From: Elephas maximus indicus
Lineage: Eukaryota > Chordata > Mammalia > Proboscidea > Elephantidae
DNA length: 64,000 nt
Assembly (NCBI RefSeq): GCF_024166365.1
Contig: NC_064824.1
Span: 130,005,108-130,069,107, forward strand
Direction of reading: 5' to 3'
Part shown: positions 45,637 to 55,196 of the stretch, piece by piece
How positions within the stretch are numbered: the stretch's first letter is position 1
Layout: every line of letters starts with the position of its first letter
The notes under the pieces: generated by a model
What the model saw: the letters and a program-made list of their open reading frames with translations, nothing else
Told to the model about the DNA's origin: nothing
Databases searched by the model: none
Program-made: the position numbers and the translations under genes

Positions 45637-47332
45637 TGTGATTGTTGTTGTTAGGTGTTGTTGAGATGGTTCCCACTCAGAGTGCCCTAAGTACAACAGA
45701 ACGAAACACTGCTCAGTCCTGTGTCAACCTCAGAATTGTTGCTAGGTTTGAGCTCATCGTTGCAGTCACAGTGTGAATCCATCTTGTTGAGGGTCCTCCT
45801 CTTTTTCACTGACCCTCTACCAAGCATGCTGTCCTTCTCCATGGACTGGTCCCTCCTGATAACGTGTTCAAAGTATGTGAGATGAAGTCTAGCCATCCTC
45901 GCTTCTGAGGAAGTCTAGCCATTCTCGCTTCTGAGGAGCATTCTGCTTGTATTTCTTCCAAGATAGATTTGTTCATTCTTCTGGCAGTCCATGATATATT
46001 CAATACTCTTGGCCAATGCTGTAATTCAGAGGCATCAATTCTTCTTCAGTCTTCCTTATTCATTGTCCAGCTTTTGCATGCATATGAGGCAATTGTAAAT
46101 ACCACGGTTTGGGTCAGGCGCACCTTAGTCCTCAAAACCACATCTTTGCTTTTTAATGAGGTCTTCTGGAGTGGATTTGCCCAACGCAATATGTCTTTTG
46201 ATTTCTTGACTGCTGCCTCCATGGGGTATTGATTGTGGATCCAAGTAAAATGAAATTCCTGACAACTTCAATCGTTTCTCCATTTATCATGATGTTGCTT
46301 ATTGGTCCAGTTGTGAGGATTTTTGTTTTCTTTATGTTGAGGTGTAATCCATATTGAAGGCTGTGGTCTTTGATCTTCATTAGTAAGTGCTTCAAGTCCT
46401 CTTCACTTTCAGCAAGCAAGGTTATGTCATCTGCATAACCTAGGTTGTTAATGAGTCTTCCTCCAATTCTGATACCCCGTTCTTCTTCATATAGTCCAGC
46501 TTCTTGGATTATTTGCTCAGCATACAGATCGAATAGGTATGGTGAAATAACACGACCCTGACACACACCTTTCTGATTTTAAACCACACAGTATCCCCTT
46601 GTTCTGTTTGAACGGCTCCCTCTTGATCTATGTACAGGTTCCTCATGAGCACAATTAAGTGTTCTGGAATTCCCATTCTTCACAATGTTATCCATTAATT
46701 TGTTACGATCCATCAGTCAAATGCCTTTGCATAGTCAATAAAACACACGTAAACATCTTTCTGGTATTCTCTGCTTTCAGCCAGGATCCATGTGACATCA
46801 CCAATGATACCCCTCGTTCCATGTCCTCTTCTGAATCCAGCTTGAATTTCTGGCAGTTCCCTGTCTATGTACTGTTGCAATGGTTTTTGAATGATCTTCA
46901 GCAAAATTTTACTTGTGTGTGATATTAACGAAGAAGGATTTGATGCAAGAAACGTCAGAAGAAGATGGAAGAAATACACAGAGTCACTGTACCAAAAAGA
47001 ATTGGTCAATATTCAACCATTTCAGGAGGTGGCATGTGATCAAGAACCGATGGCGTTCAAGGAAGAAGTCAAAGCTGCACTGAAGGCACTGGCAAAAAAC
47101 AAGGCTCCAGGAATTGAAGGAATACCAATCAGATGCAGTGCTGGAGGTACTCACACATCTATGCCAAGAAACGACTGGAAAGAGATGTATGCCCATTCTA
47201 AAGAAAGGTGATCCAAATGTGGAAATTACCAAACAACATCACTAATATCACACGAAAAGTACAATTTTGCTGAAGATAAATTCAAAAACTATTTCAGCAG
47301 TACATCAACAAGGAAATGTCAGAAATTCAAGC
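45637..47332 (-). mobile_element. RTE LINE with inverted 5' part
   Basis: 45637-46929 is RTE on -, tail to RT, with YADDITLLAESEEDL near 46420. From 46930 to 47332 the upstream RTE part runs on + (LYQKELVNIQPF, NKAPGIEGIP). About 90 bases of RTE occur in both arms. 'tgacagc' at both outer ends may be a short target duplication. Order and polarity fit a twin-primed insertion like that at 26691. Confidence 0.85.
45884..45935 (-). repeat. 26-bp tandem duplication in RTE
   Basis: Unit 'gaagtctagccatcctcgct' plus 'tctgag' is repeated with one mismatch; 26 is not a multiple of three, so it also shifts the frame. Confidence 0.92.
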
Positions 47333-47342
47333 TGACAGCCCT

Positions 47343-47560
47343 AAGAATGGGGAATTCAGGTGGTGCAATGGTTGAGTACTTGAATGCTAACCAAAAAGTT
47401 GGCAATTCAAACCCACCTAGCAGCTCCCTGGGAGAAAGACCTGGTGATTTCCTACTGTAAAGATTAATTACAGCCTAGAAAATCCTATGGGGCAGTTCTA
47501 CTTTGTCACATGGGATCACGATGAGTCTAAATGACTCCATGGCACCTAACAACAACTCAG
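47343..47560 (+). mobile_element. AfroSINE, old long form
   Basis: 'aggtggtgcaatggttgagt', 'gagaaagacctggtgatttc' and 'tgactccatggcacctaaca'. Confidence 0.88.
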
Positions 47561-47587
47561 GTTTACCTGACTGAAACTGGGTGCCGA

Positions 47588-48395
47588 GAGGAAGGGTGCC
47601 AGTGGTAGAATTCTCTCCTTTCATGCGGGGAGACCCAGGTTGGATTCCCAGCCAATGCATCTCATGAGCAGCCACCACTCGTCAGCGGTGGCTTGTGTGT
47701 TGCTTTGATGCTGAATAGGTTTCAACAGAGCTTCTAGACTAAGACAGACTCGGAAGAAAGGCTTGGCGATCTACATCTGAAAATCAGCCAATGAAAACCC
47801 TATGGATCACAATGGTTTGATTACCGTTGCACATGGAATGTCATGAATTGAGTTGTGTCCCTCAAAACTATGTGTATCAACTTGGCTAGGCCACTATTCC
47901 TAGTACTGTGGGATTGTCCACCGTTTTTTCATCTGATGTGATTGTTGATTTGTGTGTTGTAAATCCTATCACTGTGATATTAGAGATGGATTAGCTGAAG
48001 TTGTGTTGATGAGATCTACAAGATTAGATTGTGTCTTAAGCCAGCCTTTTTGAGACATAAAAGAGAAGCAAGTAGAGAGACAGGGAACCCCACACTACCA
48101 AGAAAGCCATGCCGGGAGCAGAGCGCATCCTTTGGACCCAGGTTCCTATGTGGAGAAGCCCCTAGTCCAGGGGAAGATTGATGAAAAGAACCTTCCTTCA
48201 CAGCTGACAGAGAGAGAGAAAGCCTTCCCCTGCAGCTGACACCGTGAATTTGGACTTCTGGCCTACTCGATTGTGAGAAAATAAATTTCTCTTTGTTAAA
48301 GCCATCCACCTGTGGTATTTCTGTTATATTTCTAGATAACTAAGACATTGGGTCACCATGACTCAGGGAACAACTTGATGGCTGTTAACAACAAC
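47588..48395 (+). mobile_element. Chimeric SINE: tRNA-Gly head plus RTE 5' and 3' ends, split by an LTR
   Basis: 47588-47659 reads like tRNA-Gly ('cagtggtagaattctctcct', box B GGTTGGATTCC, acceptor end 'ccaatgca'). It continues with RTE 5' UTR sequence ('gcttgtgtgttgctttgatg', 'cttctagactaagacagact', 'atcagccaatgaaaacccta'). The RTE tail ('ggtcaccatgactcagggaa', then 'taacaacaaca') follows after a solo LTR at 47839-48347. It is not a working tRNA gene: the anticodon arm is altered and the tRNA merges into RTE sequence. Confidence 0.8.
47839..48347 (+). mobile_element. MaLR-like solo LTR, subfamily B, inside the chimeric SINE
   Basis: Starts TGTCATGAATTGAGTTGTGT, ends 'agataactaagaca'. Interrupts the SINE between 'cacatgg' and 'gggtcaccatgac'. 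The expected 5-bp duplication is not clear. Confidence 0.87.
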
Positions 48396-48396
48396 A

Positions 48397-48548
48397 TTGA
48401 AACCCTGATGGTGTAGTGGCTAAGAGCTACGGCTGCTAACCAGAAGGCTGGCAGTTTGAATCCACCAGGCAGTCTTTGGAAACGTTATGGGGCAGTTTTA
48501 CTCATGAGTTGGAATCAACCTGATGGCAATGGGTTTGGTTTGGGTTTT
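48397..48548 (+). mobile_element. AfroSINE inserted at the tail of the chimeric SINE
   Basis: 'gatggtgtagtggctaagag' to 'ctgatggcaatgggtttggt', with a deletion before 'catgagttgg'. 'ttaacaacaacat' flanks both sides, so the target was the CAA-rich tail of the older element. Confidence 0.93.
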
Positions 48549-49075
48549 CCTTAACAACAACATAAATGGGAAGCCCTCCTGCCCCTGCCCCCACTGGACC
48601 TGCCTTCCTCTACTCACTCAAATATTTCTAGGGATGAAGCCACCACTGACCATCCTGGGATATTTGTCCTTGTTTGTCCTGCTTTGCTCTGAAGTAGACA
48701 CAGAGAGGGGCCTCCTCTCTTGGCCTTGAGACAGGCATGGAGGGTGGGGTAGCCCAGCATTAGTTGGCAGCTGGCTTGCTGGCTCCCTGGAGCCTCTCCA
48801 AACACCAGGCTTTGTTTGGGACATTTTTCTCTGACTCACCCTGGGTGATAAGACAGGGGAGAGACTTGAGGCAAGTCCATCAGCACTCAGAGAGGTTTTA
48901 GATTGTTACTGTTGGAGGTTTGAATCCAGAACTTACAAGTTCCTTAACAAAATGATTGTAGCTTTGACAGAACTGTAGTCATTCTGGGAGCTAAAAAAGC
49001 AGGGACAATAACAAACAGAGTGCTGAACCCACTGCATAAAGCTGAGAGAAGCTTTATTCTCTCGCTCCCCATTTT
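48549..49075. other. Unassigned sequence
   Basis: Unique, moderately GC-rich; no gene recognised. Confidence 0.5.
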
Positions 49076-49630
49076 TGCATTTATTTATTCATTCAACTGA
49101 TATTTACTGAGCCCCTGCTAATTGCCAGGCCCTATGCTAAGTGCTGGAGAAATAATGGCAAGCAAACACAGACCTGGTCCATTCCCAGATGAAGCCAGCG
49201 GTGTAGCTGGGGATGATAGAGCCTCCCTGAAAATCACAAGGCAAAGTAAAGTAGCAGCAAGTACCACAAAGGAGAGGTACACGGAGCTATGGGCATATAT
49301 GATGGGGATCTGACCCAGTTAGTCACATCAGGGAAGGATCCCTGAGGAATAGATTTTGAGCTGGACCTGGGGGCTGAGAAGGGAAAGAAGAGAAGGAAGA
49401 GGCAAGATGGTTCTTGGACATGAAAACAGCATGTGCAAAGGCCCTGTGGTGGGAGAGAAGACAATATTAAAAAATGAGAGGGGAATGGGGTTGGAGCAGA
49501 GCAGTGGAGACCTAGGGTGGTGCCAGGAGAATATGGGGTACAATGGGGATGGGGCAAAGCAGGGCAGACCTAAAAGAAAGAGGCTACCTATGAGGGGCTG
49601 GCCTCCTTAGGTTTTCTTTCATCCTAAGAA
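49076..49630 (-). repeat. L2 LINE
   Basis: 'tatttactgagcccctgcta', 'gccaggccctatgctaagtg' and 'ggcaagatggttcttggaca' follow L2 in reverse, weaker towards 49600. Confidence 0.6.
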
Positions 49631-49632
49631 TA

Positions 49633-49832
49633 TTGAAGCAGTCCCTACGTAGCACAAATGGTTAAGTGCTAGGCTATTAGCTGAAAGGTTGGCTGTTTGA
49701 ATCCACCCAGAGACCTCAGCAATCTGCTTCCAAAAGGTCACATCCTGGAAAACTTTATGGAGGAGCTCTATTTTGCACACATGGGGTCACCATGAAGGAG
49801 AAAGGACTTGATGGTAACTAATAAAAACAACA
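49633..49832 (+). mobile_element. AfroSINE, old long form
   Basis: 'agtccctacgtagcacaaat', 'tttgaatccacccagagacc' and 'cacatggggtcaccatgaag'. Confidence 0.88.
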
Positions 49833-49954
49833 AGAGTAATGAAAAGTCACTGAAAGGCTTTAAGCAAGGGGAGGTAACTGGGGAGGCCTGGATTGCATTT
49901 CCCTTCTGAGAAGATCATTCCAGCTGCTAGGCTAACATCGTAGAAGCTAGTTTC

Positions 49955-50160
49955 TGCTTTGAAAACCCAGTTAGCAGGGTTAGTATGCAGTCACTGGACA
50001 CAGCAGCCAAGAGCTTGGCTTGAATCCTGGCTTCATGCCTCAATTCCAGCGTCGCCTTGGGCAAATCAGCCTTGCCAAGGGCTTGGTTTCCTCATATATA
50101 AAATGGGGATAATAATACCTCTCCCCATTGTTGTGAGCATTAAGGAAGTAAAGTAAATAA
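49955..50160 (+). repeat. MIR SINE
   Basis: 'gcttgaatcctggcttcatg', 'ggtttcctcatatataaaat' and 'ggggataataatacctctcc'. Confidence 0.85.
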
Positions 50161-50660
50161 ATAGTCTTGCTTGACCTGGCAGACTCTCTTTGGGGTTAAA
50201 GTAGAAACCTAGTTTGCTATTCTAAGTGGCATGAAAACACCAGCCCTCAGTAGGTCACACACTTCGAGCTTTACTTGAAGAAAACATCTTGGACTTTACC
50301 TTCCGACAAATCCACAGTTTGGAACTACCTTCTCCTGCCTTTCACGATGACAACAAACATAATAATAAAACAACTGCTCACTGAATCGTTCACACAAGGT
50401 GCTGCCATCACGCCTTCTGATTTTGGAATTTATCAGATGATAGGCCGTGGCGAGATCACCAACCAGAGAGCATACAAATGACAAGTGACCGTTACAAATA
50501 TAGAAACAAAAAAGTAAGCTGTTGGCTGTGGGATCAGTGCATTTGTTAGTGGTGAATAAGAGACTGATGGACATTTTATATTTAGCCAGAGTGGGGCTGG
50601 TAAGTAAGCCTTCTGATTTGATCAGTCTGGGATAGGACATTTCAGGGTTTTTCTCTCCTA
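50161..50660. other. Unassigned sequence
   Basis: Unique; the - strand open frame at 50296-50640 shows no domain I recognise. Confidence 0.5.
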
Positions 50661-50663
50661 AAA

Positions 50664-50826
50664 AGGGAACCCTGGTGACAGTAGTTAAGAGCTACGGATG
50701 TCAGCAGTTTGAATTCACCAGGCACTCCTGGGAAACCCTTTGGGGCAGCTGAACTCTGTCCTATAAGGTCCCTACGAGTTGGGATCGACTTGACAGCAAT
50801 GGGTTTGGTTTTGGGTTTTGGTTTGG
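50664..50826 (+). mobile_element. AfroSINE, internal deletion
   Basis: 'aaccctggtgacagtagtta' head with the anticodon part missing; tail 'cgacttgacagcaatgggtt'. Confidence 0.9.
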
Positions 50827-50844
50827 ATCTCTCCCAAAAAAAAA

Positions 50845-51025
50845 AAGAGCTCTGGTGGCACAGTGGTTAAAGAGATCACCTGCTAACTGAAGGTCAGTGG
50901 TTTGAAACCACCATCAGCTCTGCGGGACAAAGATGTGGCAGTTGCTTCTATAGAGATTTACAGCCTTGGAAACCCTATGGGGTTAGTCAGAACCAACTTG
51001 AAGGCAGTGGGTTTGGTTTTTGGTT
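50845..51025 (+). mobile_element. AfroSINE, long form with 'agatgtggcag' middle
   Basis: 'gagctctggtggcacagtgg' head and 'gggacaaagatgtggcagtt' middle. 'tctctcctaaa' occurs left of the previous SINE and right of this one, suggesting the two share one target site as a nested pair. Confidence 0.9.
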
Positions 51026-51029
51026 TTCT

Positions 51030-51620
51030 CTCCTAAATAGCCAAGGGTCCTGCTGGAATGGACCTCCAGTAGACCTTAAGTCAAGAATCTTGTCAAAAAA
51101 GTCAAGGGCCAATGTTAAGAGGCTCTCATTGGCCAATGAGGACACAATTTGAAAATCGAAGATATATATATCAAATATGTTTAAATCCTTGATTTATAAT
51201 GACACTGAAAAAATATCGATCATCACTGGAAGATGCTATGGAACCAGTATATTATTTTCAAAATTTGTGAAGAAAAGGAATCAAGCGTATTCTGCCTTTC
51301 TGACATGACCTGTACCAAAGAGTATAACAAGGAAAGTTTTCTTTTTTTGCAAAAATATTTCAGCTGATAAATGAAGAAGGAATGACAGAAATAGAATATC
51401 ACCATTTTGTATGCCTTCATGAATTAGTGAATTTAGACATTAATCAACAATGGCTGCTAATATCATAAAAAGAGAGACAACACTCCATTGTATCCTTCCT
51501 GATGGAATAACATGATGAGAAAACATTTTGTTTAAAAAAAAAAAATCGAACCTGATCCAAGTGAAAGAGATCCAACTACCAATTTCTGGGAAATATAGAG
51601 GACATAAGAATATGTTAAAT
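51030..51620. other. Unassigned AT-rich sequence
   Basis: No repeat or gene named; a short TA run near 51163. Confidence 0.5.
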
Positions 51621-51623
51621 GAT

Positions 51624-51805
51624 ACAGAGGGTCATAGAAAAAGAGGAAGACCCTCAATGAGATGGATTGACATAGTGGCTGCAACAATGGGCTCAAGCCT
51701 AACGACGACTGTGAGGGTGCCGCAGGACTGGGCAGTGTTTTGTTCTGTTGTGCATGGGGTCGCTATGACTTGGAACCGACTTAACAGGCCCTAACTATGA
51801 CAAGT
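51624..51805 (+). mobile_element. RTE LINE 3' tail
   Basis: 'ggtcatagaaaaagaggaag', 'gtggctgcaacaatgggctc' and 'ggggtcgctatgacttggaa'. Confidence 0.9.
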
Positions 51806-52065
51806 GAAATTCTATAGGACAAAGGGCCAGTTCTTAAAATGAATACATTGCAAGGAAAAAAATAAAGAGAGAGAGAGATGGATGGGAAACCCATACAGTT
51901 AAAGAGACTCTGAGGGATCTATTACCCAATTTCAAACTGTAGATTCAAACAAACTGTAAAAATCTTTTTTAAACATTGATGAGATATTTGGAAACTTGAA
52001 CACTGATGTGATATTTGATGATGTTAAGGGATTATTGTTAAATTTTTAGGTGTGCCAATGGTATA

Positions 52066-52346
52066 GAACCAGAATGCTCCTTATAAGCAAGAATGGGGAA
52101 ACATTGTTCTGCTTACTTTGGACACGTCCTCAGGAAGGACCAAACCCTAGAAAAGGACATCATGTTTGATTCAGTAGCAAGTCAGTGACAACAAGGAAAC
52201 CCTCAATGAGATGGACTGCCACAGCAGCCACAACAATGGGCTGAGACATATCAAAGACCGTGGAGATGGCAACAGACCAGGCGACGTTTCATTCCATTAC
52301 ACGTAAGGTTGCCATGAGTCGTAGCCACCTGGAAGGCGACTAACAG
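52066..52346 (+). mobile_element. RTE LINE 3' end, diverged
   Basis: 'ccagaatgctccttataagc', 'tactttggacacgtcctcag' and 'ggttgccatgagtcgtagcc'; 'caatggtat' flanks both sides. Confidence 0.87.
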
Positions 52347-52369
52347 CAATGGTATTCTGGTTCTTTTCT

Positions 52370-52600
52370 TAAAAAAGAAAAGTTCTTATTTTTACTGATA
52401 CAAACTGAAATATTTGTAAATGAAATGATACAATGTCTAGGACTTGCATAAAAATAATAGCAGGGGGGCATAGACAAAACAAGATTAGCCATGAGCTGGT
52501 AAATATTGAGGGTAGCCAATGGGCTCATGGGAGGTCATTATACAATTCTGTCTACTTTTGCATATCCATGATATTTTTCATAATAGAAAGGTTAAAAAAA
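52370..52600 (+). repeat. Old L1 3' UTR remnant
   Basis: 'gctggtaaatattgagggta' and 'atgatatttttcataataga' match L1M 3' ends. Confidence 0.6.
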
Positions 52601-52785
52601 TCATTTGACCAATCCAACATCTGTCTGTTTCTTTCTTTTACTATTAAAAAAACTAATTGTTATGAGTGGTAATATGCTGATATTGAGTCTCACTTGGTTG
52701 ATTTACCCGTCACTTTCATCAGAGATCTGGAGGTTGGCTTTGGCAATTAGGAAACTTGGATCTAATCCCACTTTCCCATTCCCTG

Positions 52786-53060
52786 GTGGTGCAGTGGTTA
52801 AGCATTCGGTTGCTTAACTGAAAGGTCGGCTGTTTGAACCCACCAGCTGCTTTATGGGATAACGATGTGGCAGTCTGCTTCCATAAAGATTATTGTTGTC
52901 GTTGTTGTAAGGTGCCTTCGAGTTGGTTCCTACTCATAGTGATCCTATGTACAACAGAACAAAACACTGTACTGTCCTGCACCACCCTATGGGGACGGTT
53001 CTACTCTGTCCTATAGGGTCGCTACGAGTTGTATCTGACTGGAGGGTAACGGGTTTGGTT
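52786..53060 (+). mobile_element. AfroSINE long form, split by an RTE tail
   Basis: 'ccctggtggtgcagtggtta', 'taacgatgtggcagtctgct' and, after the insertion, 'caccctatggggacggttct' to 'taacgggtttggttt'. Confidence 0.9.
52893..52987 (-). mobile_element. RTE tail nested in an AfroSINE
   Basis: 'gttgttgtaaggtgccttcg' and 'acaacagaacaaaacactgt'; opposite orientation to its host. Confidence 0.87.
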
Positions 53061-53144
53061 TAGCTGGGGACTAAGAAACTTCAGCTCTCTGGGTCTCCTA
53101 GTCCTCCTTTGGGAAATTAGGATTCAGGATGATTTCTTTTGCTG

Positions 53145-53345
53145 ACAGTCATTCTTGCAGTGATTAAGAGATTTGTGTCCCCGAGTCTGCCTGTCTGGGT
53201 TGGAATCCCAGTTTACCCACTTAATACGTATCTCTGGGTAAACTTCTTAATCCCCTAGAGCTTCAGCTTCCTGATTTGTAAAAGCAGAAAAACAATAACC
53301 TCAATAAGGTTGTTGTAAAGATTAAGTGAGATATTTCATGCATTC
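53145..53345 (+). repeat. MIR SINE
   Basis: 'tgtctgggttggaatcccag', 'agcttcagcttcctgatttg' and 'aagattaagtgagatatttc'. Confidence 0.82.
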
Positions 53346-53492
53346 ATCCCTGTTAACTGTAGATCCTCCAGCTCTGGGAGGTGCAGTGTGTGGAGGAGTA
53401 AACAAAATTCTTGGGCCAGGGTTGTTGTAAGCCTAAAGGGAGAGCTCAGATAACACAGAATAAACACCAATTAAGACATGATATTTCAAATA

Positions 53493-53635
53493 GCTAGGTC
53501 CCAGAGGTGTGTTGGAAAAAAGGCCTGGTGACCTACTTCCCCAAAATCAGCCGTTGAAAACCCTATGGAGCACATTTGTACTGACACACATGGGGTCACC
53601 AAGAGTTGGAATCCACTAGATGTCAACTGGTATTT
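53493..53635 (+). mobile_element. AfroSINE long form, 5' truncated
   Basis: 'aaaaaggcctggtgacctac' to 'acacatggggtcaccaagag'; the tRNA head is missing. Confidence 0.87.
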
Positions 53636-53789
53636 TTATGAAGAAAATATTCGATGGAGAGTGACTATGAGGAGAAGGGTGATGCAGCATTAAATAGTGG
53701 GATGGGGGCAGCCTCACTGAGGAGGTGACATTTGAGCCCCACCTGACTAATGGCAGTTTCTTGCCATAAATGATCTGGGCTTCCACCTG

Positions 53790-54032
53790 GAACAGTAGTT
53801 TTCAATCAGGTAATTTCACGCTCCCACCCATTTCCCACACCTCTCCCCTATCCCCAACATTTTGGGTTGTCACAACTGCAGAGGGGAGTAGTGTGGGAGG
53901 GCTCTACTGGCATCTGGTGGGTAGAGGCCAGGGAGGCTGTATGACATCCTACAATGCATTGGACAGCCTCCGCAACAAAGAATGAGCCAGCCCAAGTCGT
54001 CAGTAGTGTGGAGGCTGAGAAATCCTGATGTA
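53790..54032 (+). mobile_element. MER20 (hAT-Charlie MITE)
   Basis: 'cagtagttttcaatcaggta', 'attttgggttgtcacaactg', 'catctggtgggtagaggcca' and 'gaggctgagaaatcctg'. Confidence 0.78.
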
Positions 54033-54280
54033 GAGAGAACAGCAAAGGCAAGGGCTCTTACGCAGAAAGGAGCTTGCTGTGTTTGGGGAACAAGCGGAAA
54101 TCCAGCGTGCCTGAGTGACCTCGGATAAAGTGGGGGAGGTAGGCTGGGCTAAGCTCTGTTTTTTAGGGCACGTGAAGAATCTGGAATTATTCCAAATGCA
54201 GTCTACAGTCATCAGAGAGTTTTAAGCACAGGAGGGAGATAACCCATGTAAAGTGCTTAGCACATGTAAGCGCTCAATGT

Positions 54281-54474
54281 GCCCTGGCTGCACGGTGGTT
54301 AAACCCTTGGCTGTTAACTGAAAGGTTAGTTTGAAGTCACCAGCCGCTCTGCAGAACAAAGATGTGGCAGTCTGTTCCAGAAGATTACAGCCTTGGAAAT
54401 CCTATGGGGAAGTTCTACTCTGTCCTATAGAACCACTATGAGTCGCCATCGACTCAAAGGCAATAAGTTCTGGG
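54281..54474 (+). mobile_element. AfroSINE long form next to the AGFG1 CpG island
   Basis: 'gccctggctgcacggtggtt', 'caaagatgtggcagtctgtt' and 'actatgagtcgccatcgact'. The last repeat before the promoter, about 100 bases from the CTCF motif. Confidence 0.92.
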
Positions 54475-54571
54475 GTATAATCATCACTATTGTGTATAAT
54501 ACCACTATTGTGTCTTCCCTACTTTGCCCCAGCTCCGACCCAGGCTCTAGCGTGGCCGCAGTGACTCCTCC

Positions 54572-54591
54572 TGGCCAGCAGAGGGCGCCGG
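54572..54591 (+). promoter_or_regulatory. CTCF-type binding motif at the AGFG1 promoter
   Basis: TGGCCAGCAGAGGGCGCCGG matches the CTCF core consensus CCASYAGRKGGCRS at every defined position (54575-54588). It lies about 370 bases before the AGFG1 start codon at the island's upstream edge, just after the last SINE (54281-54474). Binding is inferred. Confidence 0.75.
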
Positions 54592-54615
54592 CCGACACTT
54601 GGCCTGCGGCCGCTT

Positions 54616-54625
54616 GGGGCGGGCC
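54616..54625 (+). promoter_or_regulatory. GC box (Sp1/KLF type)
   Basis: GGGGCGGGCC upstream of the AGFG1 start, in the CpG island; it is consistent with a TATA-less promoter. Confidence 0.55.
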
Positions 54626-54682
54626 TCCTCTTGCCGTCTCCCTTCTTCGTCTTTTCCCCTCCCGAGAAGTCGGGAAGGTGGT

Positions 54683-54699
54683 GGCGGCGGCGGCGGCGG
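54683..54699 (+). repeat. GGC trinucleotide repeat in the AGFG1 5' region
   Basis: Five GGC units plus GG, in the putative 5' UTR or core promoter. Short CGG/GGC runs in 5' UTRs are often length-variable. Confidence 0.85.
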
Positions 54700-54775
54700 T
54701 TGTCCCGTCCGGGCCGGCTGGTGTGGCCCGTCAGCCCGCGCTCCGCAGCGTCCGCGCCGCGCCGAGCCCCGCAGA

Positions 54776-54800
54776 GCCGAGCCGAGCCGAGCCGAGCCGA
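54776..54800 (+). repeat. GCCGA pentanucleotide tandem repeat (5 copies)
   Basis: Five perfect GCCGA units followed by a degenerate GCCGC, 145 bases before the AGFG1 ATG. It lies in the likely 5' UTR. The unit is not a multiple of three but is not translated. Confidence 0.9.
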
Positions 54801-54944
54801 GCCGCGGCGGCCGGGTCCGGCGCGGGCGGCGTGCGCTGACGGAGGGCGGCGGCCGCGGCCAGGGCGGCCCGTGGGACCGCGGGCCCCCGGCGCAGCGCCG
54901 CCCGGCTCCCTGCCCTGCCGGCCTCCTCCCTCGGCGCCGCGGCC

Positions 54945-55111
54945 ATGGCGGCCAGCGCGAAGCGGAAGCAGGAGGAGAAGCACCTGAAGATGCTGCGGGA
55001 CATGACCGGCCTCCCGCACAACCGAAAGTGCTTCGACTGCGACCAGCGCGGCCCCACCTACGTGAACATGACGGTCGGCTCCTTCGTCTGCACCTCCTGC
55101 TCGGGCAGCCT
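54945..55111 (+). CDS. AGFG1: AGFG1 first coding exon (partial CDS, residues 1-56)
   Basis: Reading from the ATG gives a 55-residue protein plus two bases of codon 56, starting MAASAKRKQEEKHLKMLRDM, which I recognise as the N-terminus of ArfGAP with FG repeats 1 (HRB/RIP). It carries the complete ArfGAP-type zinc finger, C29-x2-C32-x16-C49-x2-C52. The start has a strong Kozak context (G at -3, G at +4), and an in-frame TGA at 54837-54839 upstream excludes an N-terminal extension. The exon ends in phase 2 at a GTGAGTG donor; unspliced reading would hit TGA at once. In known orthologues the ArfGAP domain is followed by FG and NPF repeats; the protein binds EH-domain endocytic proteins, acts in clathrin-linked trafficking and acrosome formation, and is a host cofactor for Rev-dependent RNA export. 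Those later parts lie beyond this window. The identity is near certain; no second exon was found. Confidence 0.97.
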
Positions 55112-55118
55112 GTGAGTG
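55112..55118 (+). other. AGFG1: Splice donor of AGFG1 intron 1
   Basis: GTGAGTG directly follows codon 56's first two bases (CT). It is a near-consensus U1 donor and the only GT that keeps the protein matching the family up to Ser-Leu. Confidence 0.9.
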
Positions 55119-55183
55119 CGGGGCCCCGGCCGGAGGGCCCTCCGGGCGCGGGGCAGCGGGCGGCCGTTAGGGCGCCGGTCCCC

Positions 55184-55196
55184 GGGGCGGGGCGGG
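55184..55196 (+). promoter_or_regulatory. Double GC box in AGFG1 intron 1
   Basis: GGGGCGGGGCGGG contains two overlapping Sp1-type sites about 70 bases downstream of exon 1, still in the CpG island. Confidence 0.5.

Noticed and set aside
47588..47659. A working tRNA-Gly gene
   Set aside because: The anticodon arm is altered and the sequence continues directly into RTE sequence with no terminator; it is the head of a SINE.
49234..49557. 107-codon - strand frame rich in Pro, Ser and Phe
   Set aside because: It is the reverse of purine-rich L2-like sequence; no domain or splice context.
1..54280. Exons of neighbouring genes expected upstream of AGFG1 in other mammals, such as TM4SF20
   Set aside because: No frame in this interval resembles them; they probably lie further upstream.
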